From: Geobacillus thermoleovorans
Lineage (GTDB): Bacteria > Bacillota > Bacilli > Bacillales > Anoxybacillaceae
Reading direction: 5' to 3'
DNA length: 64,000 nt
NCBI RefSeq assembly: GCF_001610955.1
Contig: NZ_CP014335.1
Span: 323,001-387,000 of the forward strand
Shown here: positions 8,443-16,944 of the stretch, in pieces
Position numbering within the stretch: the first letter of the stretch is position 1
How the letters are laid out: each line of letters starts with the position of its first letter
Made by a program: the position numbers and the translations under genes
The notes under the pieces: model-generated
Database searches by the model: none
What the model saw: the letters and a program-made list of their open reading frames with translations, nothing else
What the model was told of the DNA's origin: nothing

Positions 8443-8471
8443 CGTGGTCATACTTGCGACATTCTTCGGAG

Positions 8472-8500
8472 TTGCGTATTAAGCATTGTTTCGCTATGAT
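8472..8500 (+). promoter_or_regulatory. Sigma-A promoter for dgkB
   Basis: TTGCGT (8472-8477) and TATGAT (8495-8500) are 17 bases apart, about 40 bases before the gene. A second pair, TTGCGA and TATTAA, overlaps just upstream, so the exact start is open. Confidence 0.55.
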
Positions 8501-8541
8501 GGGAACGAGTGGAATGGAAAAAAGGAAGTAGGTTGAGGATG

Positions 8542-9462
8542 ATGAAACGAGCTCGAATCATTTATAACCCGACATCAGGGCGCGAGCTGTTTAGGCGCCA
8601 TTTGCCCGATGTGCTCGTTCGGTTGGAAAAAGCGGGCTATGAAACGTCGTGCCACGCCACCGAGGGTCCGGGAGATGCGACGAAAGCGGCGCGTCAGGCC
8701 GTCGAGCGGGAATTTGATCTCGTTGTCGCCGCGGGCGGCGATGGAACGATCAATGAAGTTGTCAACGGCATCGCCGATCAGCCGTATCGGCCGAAACTGG
8801 GCGTCATTCCTGTCGGGACGACGAACGATTTCGCCCGCGCCATCGGCGTGCCGCGCTCGATCGAAGGGGCGTGCGAGGTGATCGCCACGGGCGAGCCCGT
8901 ACCCATTGACATCGGCTGTGTGACGAACGAAGACAAAACACGCTATTTCATCAACATCGCCGGCGGCGGCCGCCTGACGGAGCTCACCTACGAAGTGCCA
9001 AGCAAGCTGAAAACGATGCTCGGCCAGCTGGCCTATTACTTAAAAGGGATCGAGATGCTTCCGTCCATCAAGGCGACCGAAGCGCAAATCGAGTACGACG
9101 GCAAACTGTTTGAAGGCGAGATTATGATGTTTTTGGTTTCGCTCACGAACTCGGTCGGCGGTTTTGAAAAACTGGCGCCCGATTCGTCGCTCAATGACGG
9201 TCTGTTCGATTTCATCATCGTCAAAAAAACGAACTTGGCCGAATTCATTCGCCTTGTCACGCTCGCCGCGCGCGGCGAGCATATCAACGACCCGCATATC
9301 ATTTACACGAAAGCGAACCGGGTGAAGGTGCGGTCGCCGATGCAGCTAAACTTAGACGGCGAATTCGGGGGCATGCTTCCAGGGGAATTTGTCAATTTGT
9401 ACCGCCATTTGGAAGTCATCATGCCGAAAGACAAGGCGGAACAAGTGAGAACAGGAAGATGA
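8542..9462 (+). CDS. dgkB: Diacylglycerol kinase DgkB (YerQ)
   Basis: A soluble lipid kinase of about 306 residues. The protein begins MKRARIIYNPTSGRE and carries the nucleotide-binding signature VVAAGGDGTINEVVNGIA, then LGVIPVGTTNDFARAIG. Later motifs are FINIAGGGRLTELTYEVPSK and the acidic MQLNLDGEFGGMLPGEF. DgkB phosphorylates diacylglycerol to phosphatidic acid, returning lipid released during lipoteichoic acid synthesis to phospholipid synthesis; it is essential in B. subtilis. The start may be the ATG at 8539 or 8542; a longer frame from 8509 has no ribosome site. The gene for RlmCD follows, as in B. subtilis (yerQ-yefA). Confidence 0.92.
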   Translation: MKRARIIYNPTSGRELFRRHLPDVLVRLEKAGYETSCHATEGPGDATKAARQAVEREFDLVVAAGGDGTINEVVNGIADQPYRPKLGVIPVGTTNDFARAIGVPRSIEGACEVIATGEPVPIDIGCVTNEDKTRYFINIAGGGRLTELTYEVPSKLKTMLGQLAYYLKGIEMLPSIKATEAQIEYDGKLFEGEIMMFLVSLTNSVGGFEKLAPDSSLNDGLFDFIIVKKTNLAEFIRLVTLAARGEHINDPHIIYTKANRVKVRSPMQLNLDGEFGGMLPGEFVNLYRHLEVIMPKDKAEQVRTGR

Positions 9463-9476
9463 GCCTGTTCTTTTCT
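9448..9476 (+). terminator. Terminator overlapping the end of dgkB
   Basis: AGAACAGG (9448-9455) pairs with CCTGTTCT (9464-9471), followed by TTTTCTT. The left arm lies inside the last codons of dgkB. Confidence 0.75.
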
Positions 9477-9539
9477 TATGCCTCTAAGCCAATAAGGGAA
9501 CGCTAACGGTATAAACCGATCGACAGAAAGGAGACGGAC

Positions 9540-10913
9540 ATGACCAAGCAGCAAGCACCAGTCGCCAAAAATGAATATTATGACGTCGTATTCACGGATT
9601 TGACCCACGACGGTCTCGGAGTGGCGAAAGTCGACGGCTTTCCCTTGTTCGTGAAAAACGCGCTTCCCGGGGAGCGGGCGAACGTAAAAGTCGTCAAAGT
9701 GAAAAAAGGCTACGGGTACGGCCGGCTTATCGAGCTGTACGAACCGAGCCCCGACCGCATCGAGCCCCCGTGCCCTGTCTATCGTCAATGCGGCGGCTGC
9801 CAGCTGCAGCACCTGAGCTACGAAGGGCAGCTGAAGGCGAAAGAGAAGCAAGTGAAAGAAGTGCTCGCCCGCATCGGCAAGCTTGACGGCGTCACCGTCC
9901 ATCCCGTCATCGGGATGAAGAACCCATGGCGCTACCGCAACAAGGCGCAAGTGCCGGTCGGCGAGCGCGAAGGGGGCTTGGTCGCGGGCTTTTACAAAGA
10001 ACGGAGCCATGAGATTATCGATATGGATGCCTGTCTCATTCAACAAGAGAAAAACGATGACGTCGTCCAAGCGGTGAAACGGATCGTCGAGCGCTACGGC
10101 ATCCCGTCATACGATGAACTCGCCCATCGCGGCGTGCTCCGCCATATTGTCGCCCGCTACGGCGCGGCAACAGGCGAGGTGATGGTCGTGCTTGTCACTC
10201 GCACGAACCATTTGCCGCATGAACAAGAGATCGTTCGCTCCATCGTCCGTGAAATCCCGGACGTGACATCGATCGTGCAAAACATCAACCCCGAGCGGAC
10301 GAACGTCATTTTTGGCGCCAAAACGCGGGTGTTATGGGGGAGCGAATACATCACCGATCGCATCGGCGACATCCAATTCGCCATCTCGGCCCGCTCGTTT
10401 TATCAAGTTAACCCGGAACAGACGAAAGTGCTGTACGACAAAGCGCTCGAGTACGCTGAGTTGACCGGATCGGAGACGGTCATGGACGCCTACTGCGGCA
10501 TCGGCACGATCTCGCTCTTTTTAGCGAGAAAAGCGAAGCATGTCTACGGCGTCGAAATCGTTCCCGAAGCGATCGAAGACGCCAAGCGCAACGCCGAGCT
10601 GAACGGCATCACAAATGTCACCTTCGAAGTCGGCGCCGCCGAAGACGTCATCCCGCGTTGGTATCAAGAAGGCATCCGCGCTGACTGCTTGGTCGTCGAC
10701 CCGCCGCGCAAAGGCTGCGACGCCTCGCTGCTTGAGACGATCATCGCCATGAAGCCGCCGCGCGTCGTTTACGTCTCGTGCAATCCGGCGACACTCGCCC
10801 GCGACTTGCGCATTCTAGAAGACGGCGGTTACGAAACGATCGAAGTCCAGCCGGTCGATATGTTTCCGCATACGGCGCATGTGGAGTGTGTGGCGAAGAT
10901 TCAGTTGAGATAA
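9540..10913 (+). CDS. rlmCD: 23S rRNA (uracil-5-)-methyltransferase RlmCD
   Basis: The 457-residue protein has an N-terminal TRAM domain (about 10-70) and an iron-sulfur cluster motif [15 protein letters not shown] with a fourth Cys in MDACLIQQ. A Rossmann methyltransferase domain carries [28 protein letters not shown] and the catalytic Cys in [13 protein letters not shown]. In B. subtilis RlmCD (YefA) makes m5U747 and m5U1939 in 23S rRNA. AAAGGAGACGGAC precedes the ATG. A related gene at 17625 shares the same architecture, so this genome has at least two. Confidence 0.93.
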   Translation: MTKQQAPVAKNEYYDVVFTDLTHDGLGVAKVDGFPLFVKNALPGERANVKVVKVKKGYGYGRLIELYEPSPDRIEPPCPVYRQCGGCQLQHLSYEGQLKAKEKQVKEVLARIGKLDGVTVHPVIGMKNPWRYRNKAQVPVGEREGGLVAGFYKERSHEIIDMDACLIQQEKNDDVVQAVKRIVERYGIPSYDELAHRGVLRHIVARYGAATGEVMVVLVTRTNHLPHEQEIVRSIVREIPDVTSIVQNINPERTNVIFGAKTRVLWGSEYITDRIGDIQFAISARSFYQVNPEQTKVLYDKALEYAELTGSETVMDAYCGIGTISLFLARKAKHVYGVEIVPEAIEDAKRNAELNGITNVTFEVGAAEDVIPRWYQEGIRADCLVVDPPRKGCDASLLETIIAMKPPRVVYVSCNPATLARDLRILEDGGYETIEVQPVDMFPHTAHVECVAKIQLR

Positions 10914-10915
10914 GG

Positions 10916-10946
10916 CAACGGGCCGGTTGATCCGGCCCTGTTGTTT
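10916..10946 (+). terminator. Terminator of rlmCD
   Basis: CAACGGGCCGG pairs with CCGGCCCTGTTG around TTGAT, followed by TTTG. It begins three bases after the stop codon. Confidence 0.8.
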
Positions 10947-10956
10947 GTAATTTACG

Positions 10957-11082
10957 ATCCAATTTCCGTTCTTTACTGTTCTTGACTTCCGCTTTCTAAC
11001 GGTGGAATTGCGCAAACTGCCGTGGCAGGAGTACATCCGCCATGACAATCCGGTTGCCGCCTTAGTAAGTAAAGTCCTATAA
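10957..11082 (+). pseudogene. Internal fragment of an Rpn-family nuclease gene
   Basis: The frame from 10957 reads IQFPFFTVLDFRFLTVEL, then RKLPWQEYIRHDNPVAALVS, and stops at 11080-11082. It aligns without gaps for most of its length to the middle of the intact Rpn protein at 5239-6105 (VEFPFWAVLDFRFLAIEL, RKLPWREYIRHNNPVAAALL). No start and no catalytic domain remain. It marks the left edge of a region full of broken genes. Confidence 0.85.
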
Positions 11083-11487
11083 GACGAGTTATGTTAACTT
11101 AAAAATCAAAAGGTTCATATCCCATGTGTCAGCGCCTATCCCTTATATTCATTGATGTGTTTTTGAATGTGAAAAGACACGATGTCAATCATTGAGTCTT
11201 TCGATCAAAAAAGAGGTAAATAGGCTATGATGATATTGTGAATATTGAAATGATATGTATTGCGATCATGATAAGACGTGATTCCTCTTCATTGATTTAT
11301 TCTCTTCTTTGCGTCATTGAGATATATGTTTGTTTACTGTCTTCCCTTTTCCAGATATAATAATGATAAGAACTTGTAGAGTTTGTCCAAAATCCATCAT
11401 TCTAAATTGTTTTCCCTATGGATATACTGGTACCACCTACATTCTTGATTAGGTGGTGGGAAAATGAAGAAAAAGGAGCGTGAAGAC
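11083..11487. other. AT-rich intergenic stretch before the toxin-antitoxin pair
   Basis: No ORF, terminator or RNA gene could be supported here. The composition is much more AT-rich than that of the flanking genes, as in the toxin-antitoxin pair that follows, which suggests acquired DNA. The only clear structure is the inverted repeat at 11432-11457. Confidence 0.6.
11432..11457. promoter_or_regulatory. Inverted repeat upstream of the antitoxin gene, possible operator
   Basis: ACCACCTA (11432-11439) and TAGGTGGT (11450-11457) form a perfect 8-bp dyad with a 10-base spacer, about 30 bases before the antitoxin start. Toxin-antitoxin operons often repress themselves through such sites; binding here is an inference. 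Confidence 0.45.
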
Positions 11488-11631
11488 ATGACTCCAGCAA
11501 CAGAAATCAAAAAACCAAGTCTTCAATCATTGATTGAAAGCGGCAAAGTAAAAGTATTTAAAACAGATGATGAAGGCCGGGTTCTTTTGAATCCTGATGA
11601 TCCAGATGATTTGGAATGGTTTGAAGATTGA
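11488..11631 (+). CDS. Small acidic antitoxin-like protein
   Basis: A 47-residue ORF starts at the second of two in-frame ATGs, chosen because AAAGGAG lies about nine bases upstream. It reads SLIESGKVKVFKTDDEGRV and ends in a strongly acidic tail, NPDDPDDLEWFED. It stops 12 bases before a PemK/MazF-type toxin frame. The position, the small size and the acidic tail fit a type II antitoxin, the tail being the part that would wrap around the toxin. No DNA-binding fold can be assigned to so short a protein. Confidence 0.6.
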   Translation: MTPATEIKKPSLQSLIESGKVKVFKTDDEGRVLLNPDDPDDLEWFED

Positions 11632-11643
11632 TGAGGGATCATA

Positions 11644-11997
11644 ATGAACGTCAAGCCTGGAGATATTTATGATGTTTATTTCGGCTTCGAAGATCAACCG
11701 GGCGGAAAATTTCGCCCGGTTCTTATTGTGGAGATAGAACATAATATTGCTGCTGCCGTTGCAATCAAAATAACATCAAAAGGACCTAAAGCTCCTCCCA
11801 CCATACATGATCAATATCGAATTGAGATTCAGTATTATTAGGAAGCGGGATTAACGAAAAAATCATGGGCAAGATGCGAAAAATTCAGGATATTTCCATT
11901 ATCTGTATTTAATGAGACTAATAAATGTGGCACATTGCACCCTGATGACTTTGAAAGAGTTTACAGTGAATATTGTAAATTACGATTTTTTGAGTGA
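11644..11997 (+). pseudogene. PemK/MazF-family toxin interrupted by an in-frame TAG
   Basis: The frame begins MNVKPGDIYDVYFGFEDQPG, followed by GKFRPVLIVEIE and IKITSKGPKA, the PemK/MazF-like ribonuclease pattern (basic loop, then R-P-V-L-I-V). It hits TAG at 11839-11841 after IEIQYY. The same frame then continues in good family style, EAGLTKKSWARCEKFRIFPL to a TGA at 11995-11997, giving about 117 codons. A single C-to-T or A-to-T change would explain the stop. Intact relatives cut mRNA or block translation when freed from the antitoxin. The truncated 65-residue product lacks the second half of the fold and is probably inactive. Confidence 0.75.
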
Positions 11998-12018
11998 TAG
12001 TATAAGTTGAAATCAGGC

Positions 12019-13257
12019 GTGTTGATTATCCAATAAAATCCAAAGGGTATAGAAAAAAGAGCACCTTTCCTGTAGAATGTGAGTAACGACACAAACAAAC
12101 CCAGGGGGTGCTCTCTATGAACAAGCATACCACACTCCCGAATTTGATGCAAAAACTTGTTTCGGATGAAGAGATTCAACTGATTGTCGAAGCGGTTGGG
12201 GATCGTGATTCGTCTCGAACCTTTCCGTTGCGCGAGTGGATTCACTTCTTCCTGCTGGCCGCCATGCATCAATGGAAAAGCTTTCGCCATGGAGCTGACG
12301 TGGGGCTTCTGTATGGATTGCCGCGATTCCATTATTCCACAGTATCCAAGAAAGCGAAAGACGTTCCCTATGTCATCATGAAACGCTTGTTGGCGTTGAT
12401 CATTTCCAAGTGCAGCCGCCAAACCCGCCGCTCGCTTCGGTTTCCCAAACCGCTTCGGGTGGTGGATTCGACGACCGTCACGGTCGGGAAAAACCGCCTC
12501 CCATGGGCTCCGTGTCACGGCGAACGCGCCGGAGTGAAGCTGCACGCCGCGTATTCGCCGGAATCCTCGCTGCCGGCAGACGTGGTGGAAACGACCGGAC
12601 TGCGTCATGATGGCCCGGTGGGAGAACAGTTGACGAACCCTCAACAAGTGCTCGTGGAAGACCGGGCGTATGTCAAAATCGAACGCCTCGATCGATTTGT
12701 GGAGCAGCATCAGCTCTTTGTCATTCGGATGAAGGACAACATCGAACTTCATCAGAAAAAAAGCTTGAAACGCCTTTCCAGCACATCCTCATCGGTTCAA
12801 GCCGACTTCACGTGCCAGTTGGGGACGAAACAATGCCGCTCCACCAAGCGTCACCGGGTGGTGATCTTTCGAGATGCAAATGGCCGCGACATTCGGGTCG
12901 TGACGAACCTCTTCCATGCGTCTGCGGAAACCATTGCCGACATGCACCAACAACGTTGGACCGTTGAAGTCTTTTTCCGCTGGGTGAAGCAATATCTGAA
13001 TGTCCCGACCTTGTTTGGCACGACGGAAAATGCGGTATACAACCAACTGTTTGCGGCGTTCATCGCGTATGTGTTGCTGCGATGGCTGTATGATCAAACC
13101 AAAAAACAGACGAACGTCTCTCTTTCCTTCATTTCGTTTGTTCGCCGTTTTTTCTCTGGGCAGCTTCCTCTCGATTGGAAATCCGGGATGGCCGCTGCTT
13201 TGTTTGAGTATGCCCAAATTTATGGAAGACGTATGTCTAATTTTGGATAATCAACAC
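12019..13257 (+). mobile_element. IS4-family insertion sequence, apparently complete
   Basis: Inverted repeats GTGTTGATTATCCAA (12019-12033) and TTGGATAATCAACAC (13243-13257) flank a single transposase gene, giving an element of about 1.24 kb. I could not find an obvious matching target duplication on the two sides, which fits insertion followed by deletion: the right side runs directly into the 3' stub of an hsdR gene. Confidence 0.85.
12117..13250 (+). CDS. IS4-family DDE transposase
   Basis: The 377-residue protein starts at the ATG at 12117 after AGGGGGTGCTCTCT. It carries the DDE triad: Asp in LRVVDSTTVTVGKN, Asp in VLVEDRAYVKIERL and Glu in the YREK-like block QQRWTVEVFFRWVKQYLNVP. The N-terminal helical region (REWIHFFLLAAMHQWKSFRH) and the hydrophobic LFAAFIAYVLLRWLYDQ tail fit IS4 transposases. 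The frame is intact and reaches the right inverted repeat, so the element may still be active. Confidence 0.9.
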   Translation: MNKHTTLPNLMQKLVSDEEIQLIVEAVGDRDSSRTFPLREWIHFFLLAAMHQWKSFRHGADVGLLYGLPRFHYSTVSKKAKDVPYVIMKRLLALIISKCSRQTRRSLRFPKPLRVVDSTTVTVGKNRLPWAPCHGERAGVKLHAAYSPESSLPADVVETTGLRHDGPVGEQLTNPQQVLVEDRAYVKIERLDRFVEQHQLFVIRMKDNIELHQKKSLKRLSSTSSSVQADFTCQLGTKQCRSTKRHRVVIFRDANGRDIRVVTNLFHASAETIADMHQQRWTVEVFFRWVKQYLNVPTLFGTTENAVYNQLFAAFIAYVLLRWLYDQTKKQTNVSLSFISFVRRFFSGQLPLDWKSGMAAALFEYAQIYGRRMSNFG

Positions 13258-13259
13258 TC

Positions 13260-13625
13260 GTGTTGGAGCATATTCTTTGGAATGAGCTTGGCACACAGGA
13301 AGATTATCAAAGAGAATTCGGAGACACACCGATTACAAAGCTCGTCCGCCAAATCGTCGGCCTTGACCCGCAGGCCGCCAACGAAGCGTTTTCCGAATTT
13401 TTATCAAGCGAACGGTTGAACATCCAACAAAGCCGTTTTGTCAAATTGATCGTCGATTACTTTGTGAAAAATGGAGTCATGGACAAGCGGGTGCTGCAGG
13501 AAGAACCGTTTAAAACTGTCGGCAGCATTGTTGAACTCTTTCAAGACAACATGGATGACGCGCGGAAGATTATTAGCATTATCGATGAGATTAACCGAAA
13601 TTCGGAAGAAATTGCGGGGGCGTGA
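13260..13625 (+). pseudogene. 3' remnant of a type I restriction R-subunit gene (hsdR)
   Basis: The reading frame encodes REFGDTPITKLVRQIVGLD, AANEAFSEFLSSERLNIQQ, RFVKLIVDYFVKNGVMDKR and VGSIVELFQDNMDDARKIIS, the C-terminal helical domain of HsdR proteins. Only about 120 residues of a protein usually near 900-1000 residues remain. The break lies within three bases of the right end of the IS4 element, so insertion and deletion removed the helicase and nuclease parts. No hsdM or hsdS follows. A 29-codon frame at 13629 has no recognisable content. Confidence 0.8.
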
Positions 13626-13746
13626 GCGATGGGCGGCATCAACCGGGAAGAGGTTCTCGCGGGAATGGATCAATCGCTGGTTGTGATGGCACGGATGGAG
13701 ATGCGCTGTCTTTCCTAGGGGCAGTGCACGATAAGGAGCGCTGAAC

Positions 13747-13911
13747 GTGAGCATTTCGTCTCTCATTTTGCTTTTGTTGGTCATGTCGATCGTGTTGTTC
13801 GTGTATGGTGTTGTCCAAAAGAGCAAAGCCGCGAAACGGATCGCCTTTGGCCTCTTCGTCGCATCGGTCGGATTGGCGGGTTTTGTCGTGTTTCTCATCG
13901 GTTATATGTAA
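13747..13911 (+). CDS. Small two-helix membrane protein
   Basis: This 54-residue ORF starts with GTG after AAGGAG (nine-base spacing). It reads SLILLLLVMSIVLFVYGVV, a short basic loop QKSKAAKR, then FGLFVASVGLAGFVVFLIG, so it should span the membrane twice. A strong terminator follows ten bases after the stop, so it is probably a single-gene unit. I do not recognise the family. Confidence 0.65.
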   Translation: MSISSLILLLLVMSIVLFVYGVVQKSKAAKRIAFGLFVASVGLAGFVVFLIGYM

Positions 13912-13920
13912 CGGAAAGCC

Positions 13921-13960
13921 AAAGCCGAACACGCTGTTCTGTGTGTTCGGCTTTGCGTTT
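13921..13960 (+). terminator. Terminator after the small membrane protein
   Basis: AAAGCCGAACAC (13921-13932) pairs with GTGTTCGGCTTT (13943-13954), followed by GCGTTTG. The T-tract is poor, but the stem is perfect. Confidence 0.7.
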
Positions 13961-14292
13961 GCGGCGCTTCGGGAGGGAATCATTCGGAGAAGATGGGGCT
14001 CGTGCTTAAAGGCCTCAAGGACTGGGACCCTGCTGCAAGGGGAGGCGGCCGTTCAGGGCGGGTTCACCCGCCTTGCTTCATCTACCATTTTTTGGTTTGG
14101 TAGTTATTTTAAAAAAACAACGAAGAAAGTGATTCATTTTTTTGCACAAGGAAAAGTGTAGGGGATATAAAGAAAATGCAGAAAAGAATGATATATAAAA
14201 AAATTATTGAAGCAGAAGTGTGTAGTATTTATAATATTATTTGGTTATGTGTTATACAACAAAAGTAATCAGCTGGCATAGGAGGGATTGGA
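13961..14292. other. Leader and promoter region of the symporter gene
   Basis: No ORF was supported here. A small GC hairpin lies at 14057-14072 (GGCGGG, TTCA, CCCGCC). An AT-rich stretch follows, with a possible promoter TTGCAC (14142-14147) and TATAAA (14166-14171), 18 bases apart, leaving a leader of about 110 bases before the symporter. Confidence 0.4.
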
Positions 14293-15762
14293 TTGATTGA
14301 AAAGCTCGTGGAAACGGTGAACGGGTGGCTGTGGAGCCCTTTCTTAATTGCTTTTATTGTCTGTTGTGGTTTGTATTTTAGCATTCGCACCCGCTTCCTG
14401 CAAATCCGCCACGTGAAAGAGATGATCCGGCTTGTGACGACGGGGAAAAGCTCTGAGGCCGGGGTGTCTTCTTTCCAGGCGTTGACGATGTCGTTGTCCG
14501 GCCGCATCGGCGTCGGGAACGTGGCCGGGACGGCGACGGGGATTGCGTACGGGGGGCCGGGAGCGGTCTTTTGGATGTGGGTGATCACCTTTATCGGAGC
14601 GGCGACCGCGTATGTCGAGTCGACGCTGGCGCAAATTTATAAAGAGGAACAAGACGGACAATACCGCGGCGGTCCGGCGTTCTACATTGAAAAAGGCCTT
14701 GGCTGGAAATGGTTTGCGGTGGTGATCGCCGCGGCGATCATTCTCTCGATGGCGGTGCTGATGCCGGGAATTCAAGCAAACTCGATTGCCGACAGCTTTT
14801 CGAATGCGTTTGGCATTCCGAAATTGGTGACGGGAATTTTCGTGATCGCTGTTCTTGGCTTTACGATTTTTGGAGGAGTGAAGCGGATCGCCAAAACGGC
14901 GGAAATTGTCGTTCCGTTTATGGCGGTTGGCTATTTGTTGGTCGCGATTGCGATTATTGCGGTGAATATTGAGAAAGTCCCGGATGTGTTTGGCCTGATT
15001 TTCAAAAGCGCGTTTGGCGCTGATCAAGTGTTTGGTGGAATTCTTGGGTCGGCCGTGATGTGGGGGGTCAAACGCGGCCTTTATGCGAATGAAGCGGGGC
15101 AAGGGACGGGCGCCCACCCGGCAGCGGCGGCGGAAGTGTCCCACCCGGCCAAGCAGGGGCTTGTGCAGGCGTTTTCGATTTATTTGGACGTGTTCTTGGT
15201 CGTGACGGCGACGGCACTGATGATTTTGTTTACGGGTCAATACAATGTGATCAATGAAAAAACAGGCGAGCCGATTGTGGTTCATTTGAAAGGAGTGGAG
15301 CCGGGCGCAGGGTATACGCAAGCGGCGGTGGACACCCTCTTCCCGGGGTTTGGCTCGGCCTTTATCGCGATCGCTCTGTTCTTCTTCGCCTTTACCACGA
15401 TGTACGCCTATTACTATATTGCTGAGACGAACCTCGCCTATCTTGTGCGCGGTGAAAAGAGGGGAACGGCCTTCTTTGCCTTGAAGCTCGTCTTTTTGGC
15501 GGCCACGTTCTATGGAACGGTCAAAACGGCGACGACGGCGTGGGCGATGGGCGATATCGGGCTTGGAATCATGGTTTGGCTCAACTTGATTGCGATCCTG
15601 TTGTTGTTTAAACCAGCCTATATGGCCTTGAAAGATTACGAAGAACAGCTGAAGCAAGGCAAAGATCCAGAGTTCAATGCGTCAAAATACGGAATCAAAA
15701 ACGCGGCGTTCTGGGAAAATGGGTATAAGAAAGCCGGAGAAAAGAAAAAGGAAGCTTTATGA
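14293..15762 (+). CDS. alsT: Sodium:alanine/glycine symporter (AGCS family, AlsT-like)
   Basis: The 489-residue integral membrane protein begins with TTG, six bases after GGAGGG. It shows the AGCS signatures: SSFQALTMSLSGRIGVGNVA, TGIAYGGPGAVFWMWV and KRGLYANEAGQGTGAHPAAA. About ten hydrophobic helices follow the usual family order. Family members import alanine, glycine or glutamine with sodium or protons; the substrate here is not determined. The length is normal for the family. It is flanked by terminators and looks monocistronic. Confidence 0.9.
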   Translation: MIEKLVETVNGWLWSPFLIAFIVCCGLYFSIRTRFLQIRHVKEMIRLVTTGKSSEAGVSSFQALTMSLSGRIGVGNVAGTATGIAYGGPGAVFWMWVITFIGAATAYVESTLAQIYKEEQDGQYRGGPAFYIEKGLGWKWFAVVIAAAIILSMAVLMPGIQANSIADSFSNAFGIPKLVTGIFVIAVLGFTIFGGVKRIAKTAEIVVPFMAVGYLLVAIAIIAVNIEKVPDVFGLIFKSAFGADQVFGGILGSAVMWGVKRGLYANEAGQGTGAHPAAAAEVSHPAKQGLVQAFSIYLDVFLVVTATALMILFTGQYNVINEKTGEPIVVHLKGVEPGAGYTQAAVDTLFPGFGSAFIAIALFFFAFTTMYAYYYIAETNLAYLVRGEKRGTAFFALKLVFLAATFYGTVKTATTAWAMGDIGLGIMVWLNLIAILLLFKPAYMALKDYEEQLKQGKDPEFNASKYGIKNAAFWENGYKKAGEKKKEAL

Positions 15763-16173
15763 TGATCGCCTTGTTGCAGCCATCCATGTCTAAGGTTCAC
15801 CGTACGTTGGTGAGGTTGGTGGTGTTGAGAGCATACGGCGCGAAACCGATCGTTCCTGAAGCGGAGGAGTCTTGCCTCGTTTGATTTTGCTTTCCTAAAA
15901 AAACGTTTTGCTGTGAAGGTGAGGTGATTGTTCACCGGTCTTCTAGCAGTCAAGGGTGTCCCGTTGCTTTTGGGACACCCTTTTTCTATTACCATCGATT
16001 CACTAGGAGAGCGGTGATTTGCTAGTGCAACCGTTTCCTAGAATCGTTTCTTAAGTAGAGAAACCTGTCGCGTCGGTTTTGCTTTTCGCACGTTTCCCCA
16101 TCAATCAAGGGAAACAACTGTTTTTCCATCAGCCTTCTAGAGACCCTTTTTCTATGAATTCCTTTTTCGGCGG
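15763..16173. other. Non-coding stretch with terminator, possible gene scrap and repeat
   Basis: Just after alsT, a frame reads MSKVHRTLVRLVVLRAYGAK, faintly like the middle of a cysteine-synthase-type protein, and soon stops; this is weak. The alsT terminator lies at 15952-15986. From about 15995 to 16160 the sequence (TTCACTAG..., then CCATCAGCCTTCTAGAGA) resembles a diverged copy of the intergenic repeat at 31549-31970. Confidence 0.4.
15952..15986 (+). terminator. Terminator downstream of alsT
   Basis: AAGGGTGTCCC (15952-15962) pairs perfectly with GGGACACCCTT (15972-15982), followed by TTTTT. Confidence 0.9.
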
Positions 16174-16521
16174 TCATTCTTTTTTCTTCACCTGAAAGCG
16201 TCCCTTTTTACACAGAATGATGGCGTTTGCCCGCTCATACATCCAATAAATGGGATAGAGTGTGACGAGAAACACGATGATTGTTGGCACGTGTTCGACC
16301 ACGGGCCAATAAGCTGCTGCAAACGCCTTGATTTGGACTGTCAGGAAAAGAAACAACGGGACGATGCCGGCTGCGGCCAGCAGCAAAAACGGCGTGATTC
16401 TCGTTTCTTTCAGCTTCACATCGCAATACGGGCATTTCATGGTCCAAGGCGAAGAAAAATGCATGACATCTTTAACAGTAATGGGATTCGTGCACTGCGG
16501 GCAAGAGATGAAAGGATCCAT
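16174..16521 (-). CDS. CXXC-type zinc-ribbon membrane protein (TIGR04104-like)
   Basis: The 115-residue protein has two CxxC pairs at the N-terminus, CPQC (7-10) and CPYC (30-33), separated by 19 residues. Two hydrophobic helices follow (ITPFLLLAAAGIVPLFLFLT and VPTIIVFLVTLYPIYWMY) and then a basic tail. This fits the family informally called cxxc_20_cxxc, whose role is unknown. GAGGAAGGAGAACGGGAAG precedes the ATG. The ArsR gene ends about 90 bases upstream on the same strand; co-transcription is possible. Confidence 0.65.
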   Translation of the reverse strand: MDPFISCPQCTNPITVKDVMHFSSPWTMKCPYCDVKLKETRITPFLLLAAAGIVPLFLFLTVQIKAFAAAYWPVVEHVPTIIVFLVTLYPIYWMYERANAIILCKKGRFQVKKKE

Positions 16522-16610
16522 CTTCCCGTTCTCCTTCCTCTATAAGATGCAGCTGTTCGTCGTCATTGAAACCGCCTTTGCGCCCCCGTGAATCCATGCG
16601 ATTTTTGTCA

Positions 16611-16931
16611 TCATGATGACTCCTCATCCGCTTCCACCAAATGCTTGAGAGCCGCAAGCCGTTCATCCCAATACTGTTCAAAGAAGGAAAGCCATGTTTT
16701 CAATTCGGCGAAGGGTTCGGGATTGAATCTGTACCTCGTTTCGCGCCCGGCTTTTCGACGGCTCACTAAACCTGCTTCCGCTAGGATATGAAGGTGCTTG
16801 TTGACGGCTGTACGGCTGATCGGAAACGATTTGGCAATCGCGGCGATCGACAGCTCGTTGTCGGCCAGCAGCTGCAACATCTGGCGGCGAGTCGGATCGG
16901 CGATGGCGTGAAACACATCGTGTTTTGGCAC
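16611..16931 (-). CDS. ArsR-family transcriptional regulator
   Basis: The start is taken as the GTG at 16931, giving 106 residues (VPKHDVFHAIADPTRRQMLQ). The winged helix reads LSIAAIAKSFPISRTAVNKH, then LHILAEAGLVSRRKAGRETR. No metal-binding cysteines are seen. The tail LKTWLSFFEQYWDERLAALK is typical of ArsR proteins paired with SRPBCC (AHSA1) genes, and such a gene ends 13 bases upstream on the same strand. Pairs like this usually form one self-regulated operon. A longer frame to 17057 would overlap the partner gene and is less likely. Confidence 0.8.
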   Translation of the reverse strand: MPKHDVFHAIADPTRRQMLQLLADNELSIAAIAKSFPISRTAVNKHLHILAEAGLVSRRKAGRETRYRFNPEPFAELKTWLSFFEQYWDERLAALKHLVEADEESS

Positions 16932-16944
16932 GGAAACGGTCCGT

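Noticed and set aside
11839-11841. TAG in the toxin read as pyrrolysine or another recoded amino acid
   Set aside because: Nothing in the window suggests amber recoding, and TAG is used as an ordinary stop elsewhere here, for example at the end of the small-RHH gene (52696-52698).
15775-15885. Fragment of a cysteine synthase gene
   Set aside because: MSKVHRTLVRLVVLRAYGAK is only faintly similar and too short to support a pseudogene call; mentioned within the intergenic entry only.
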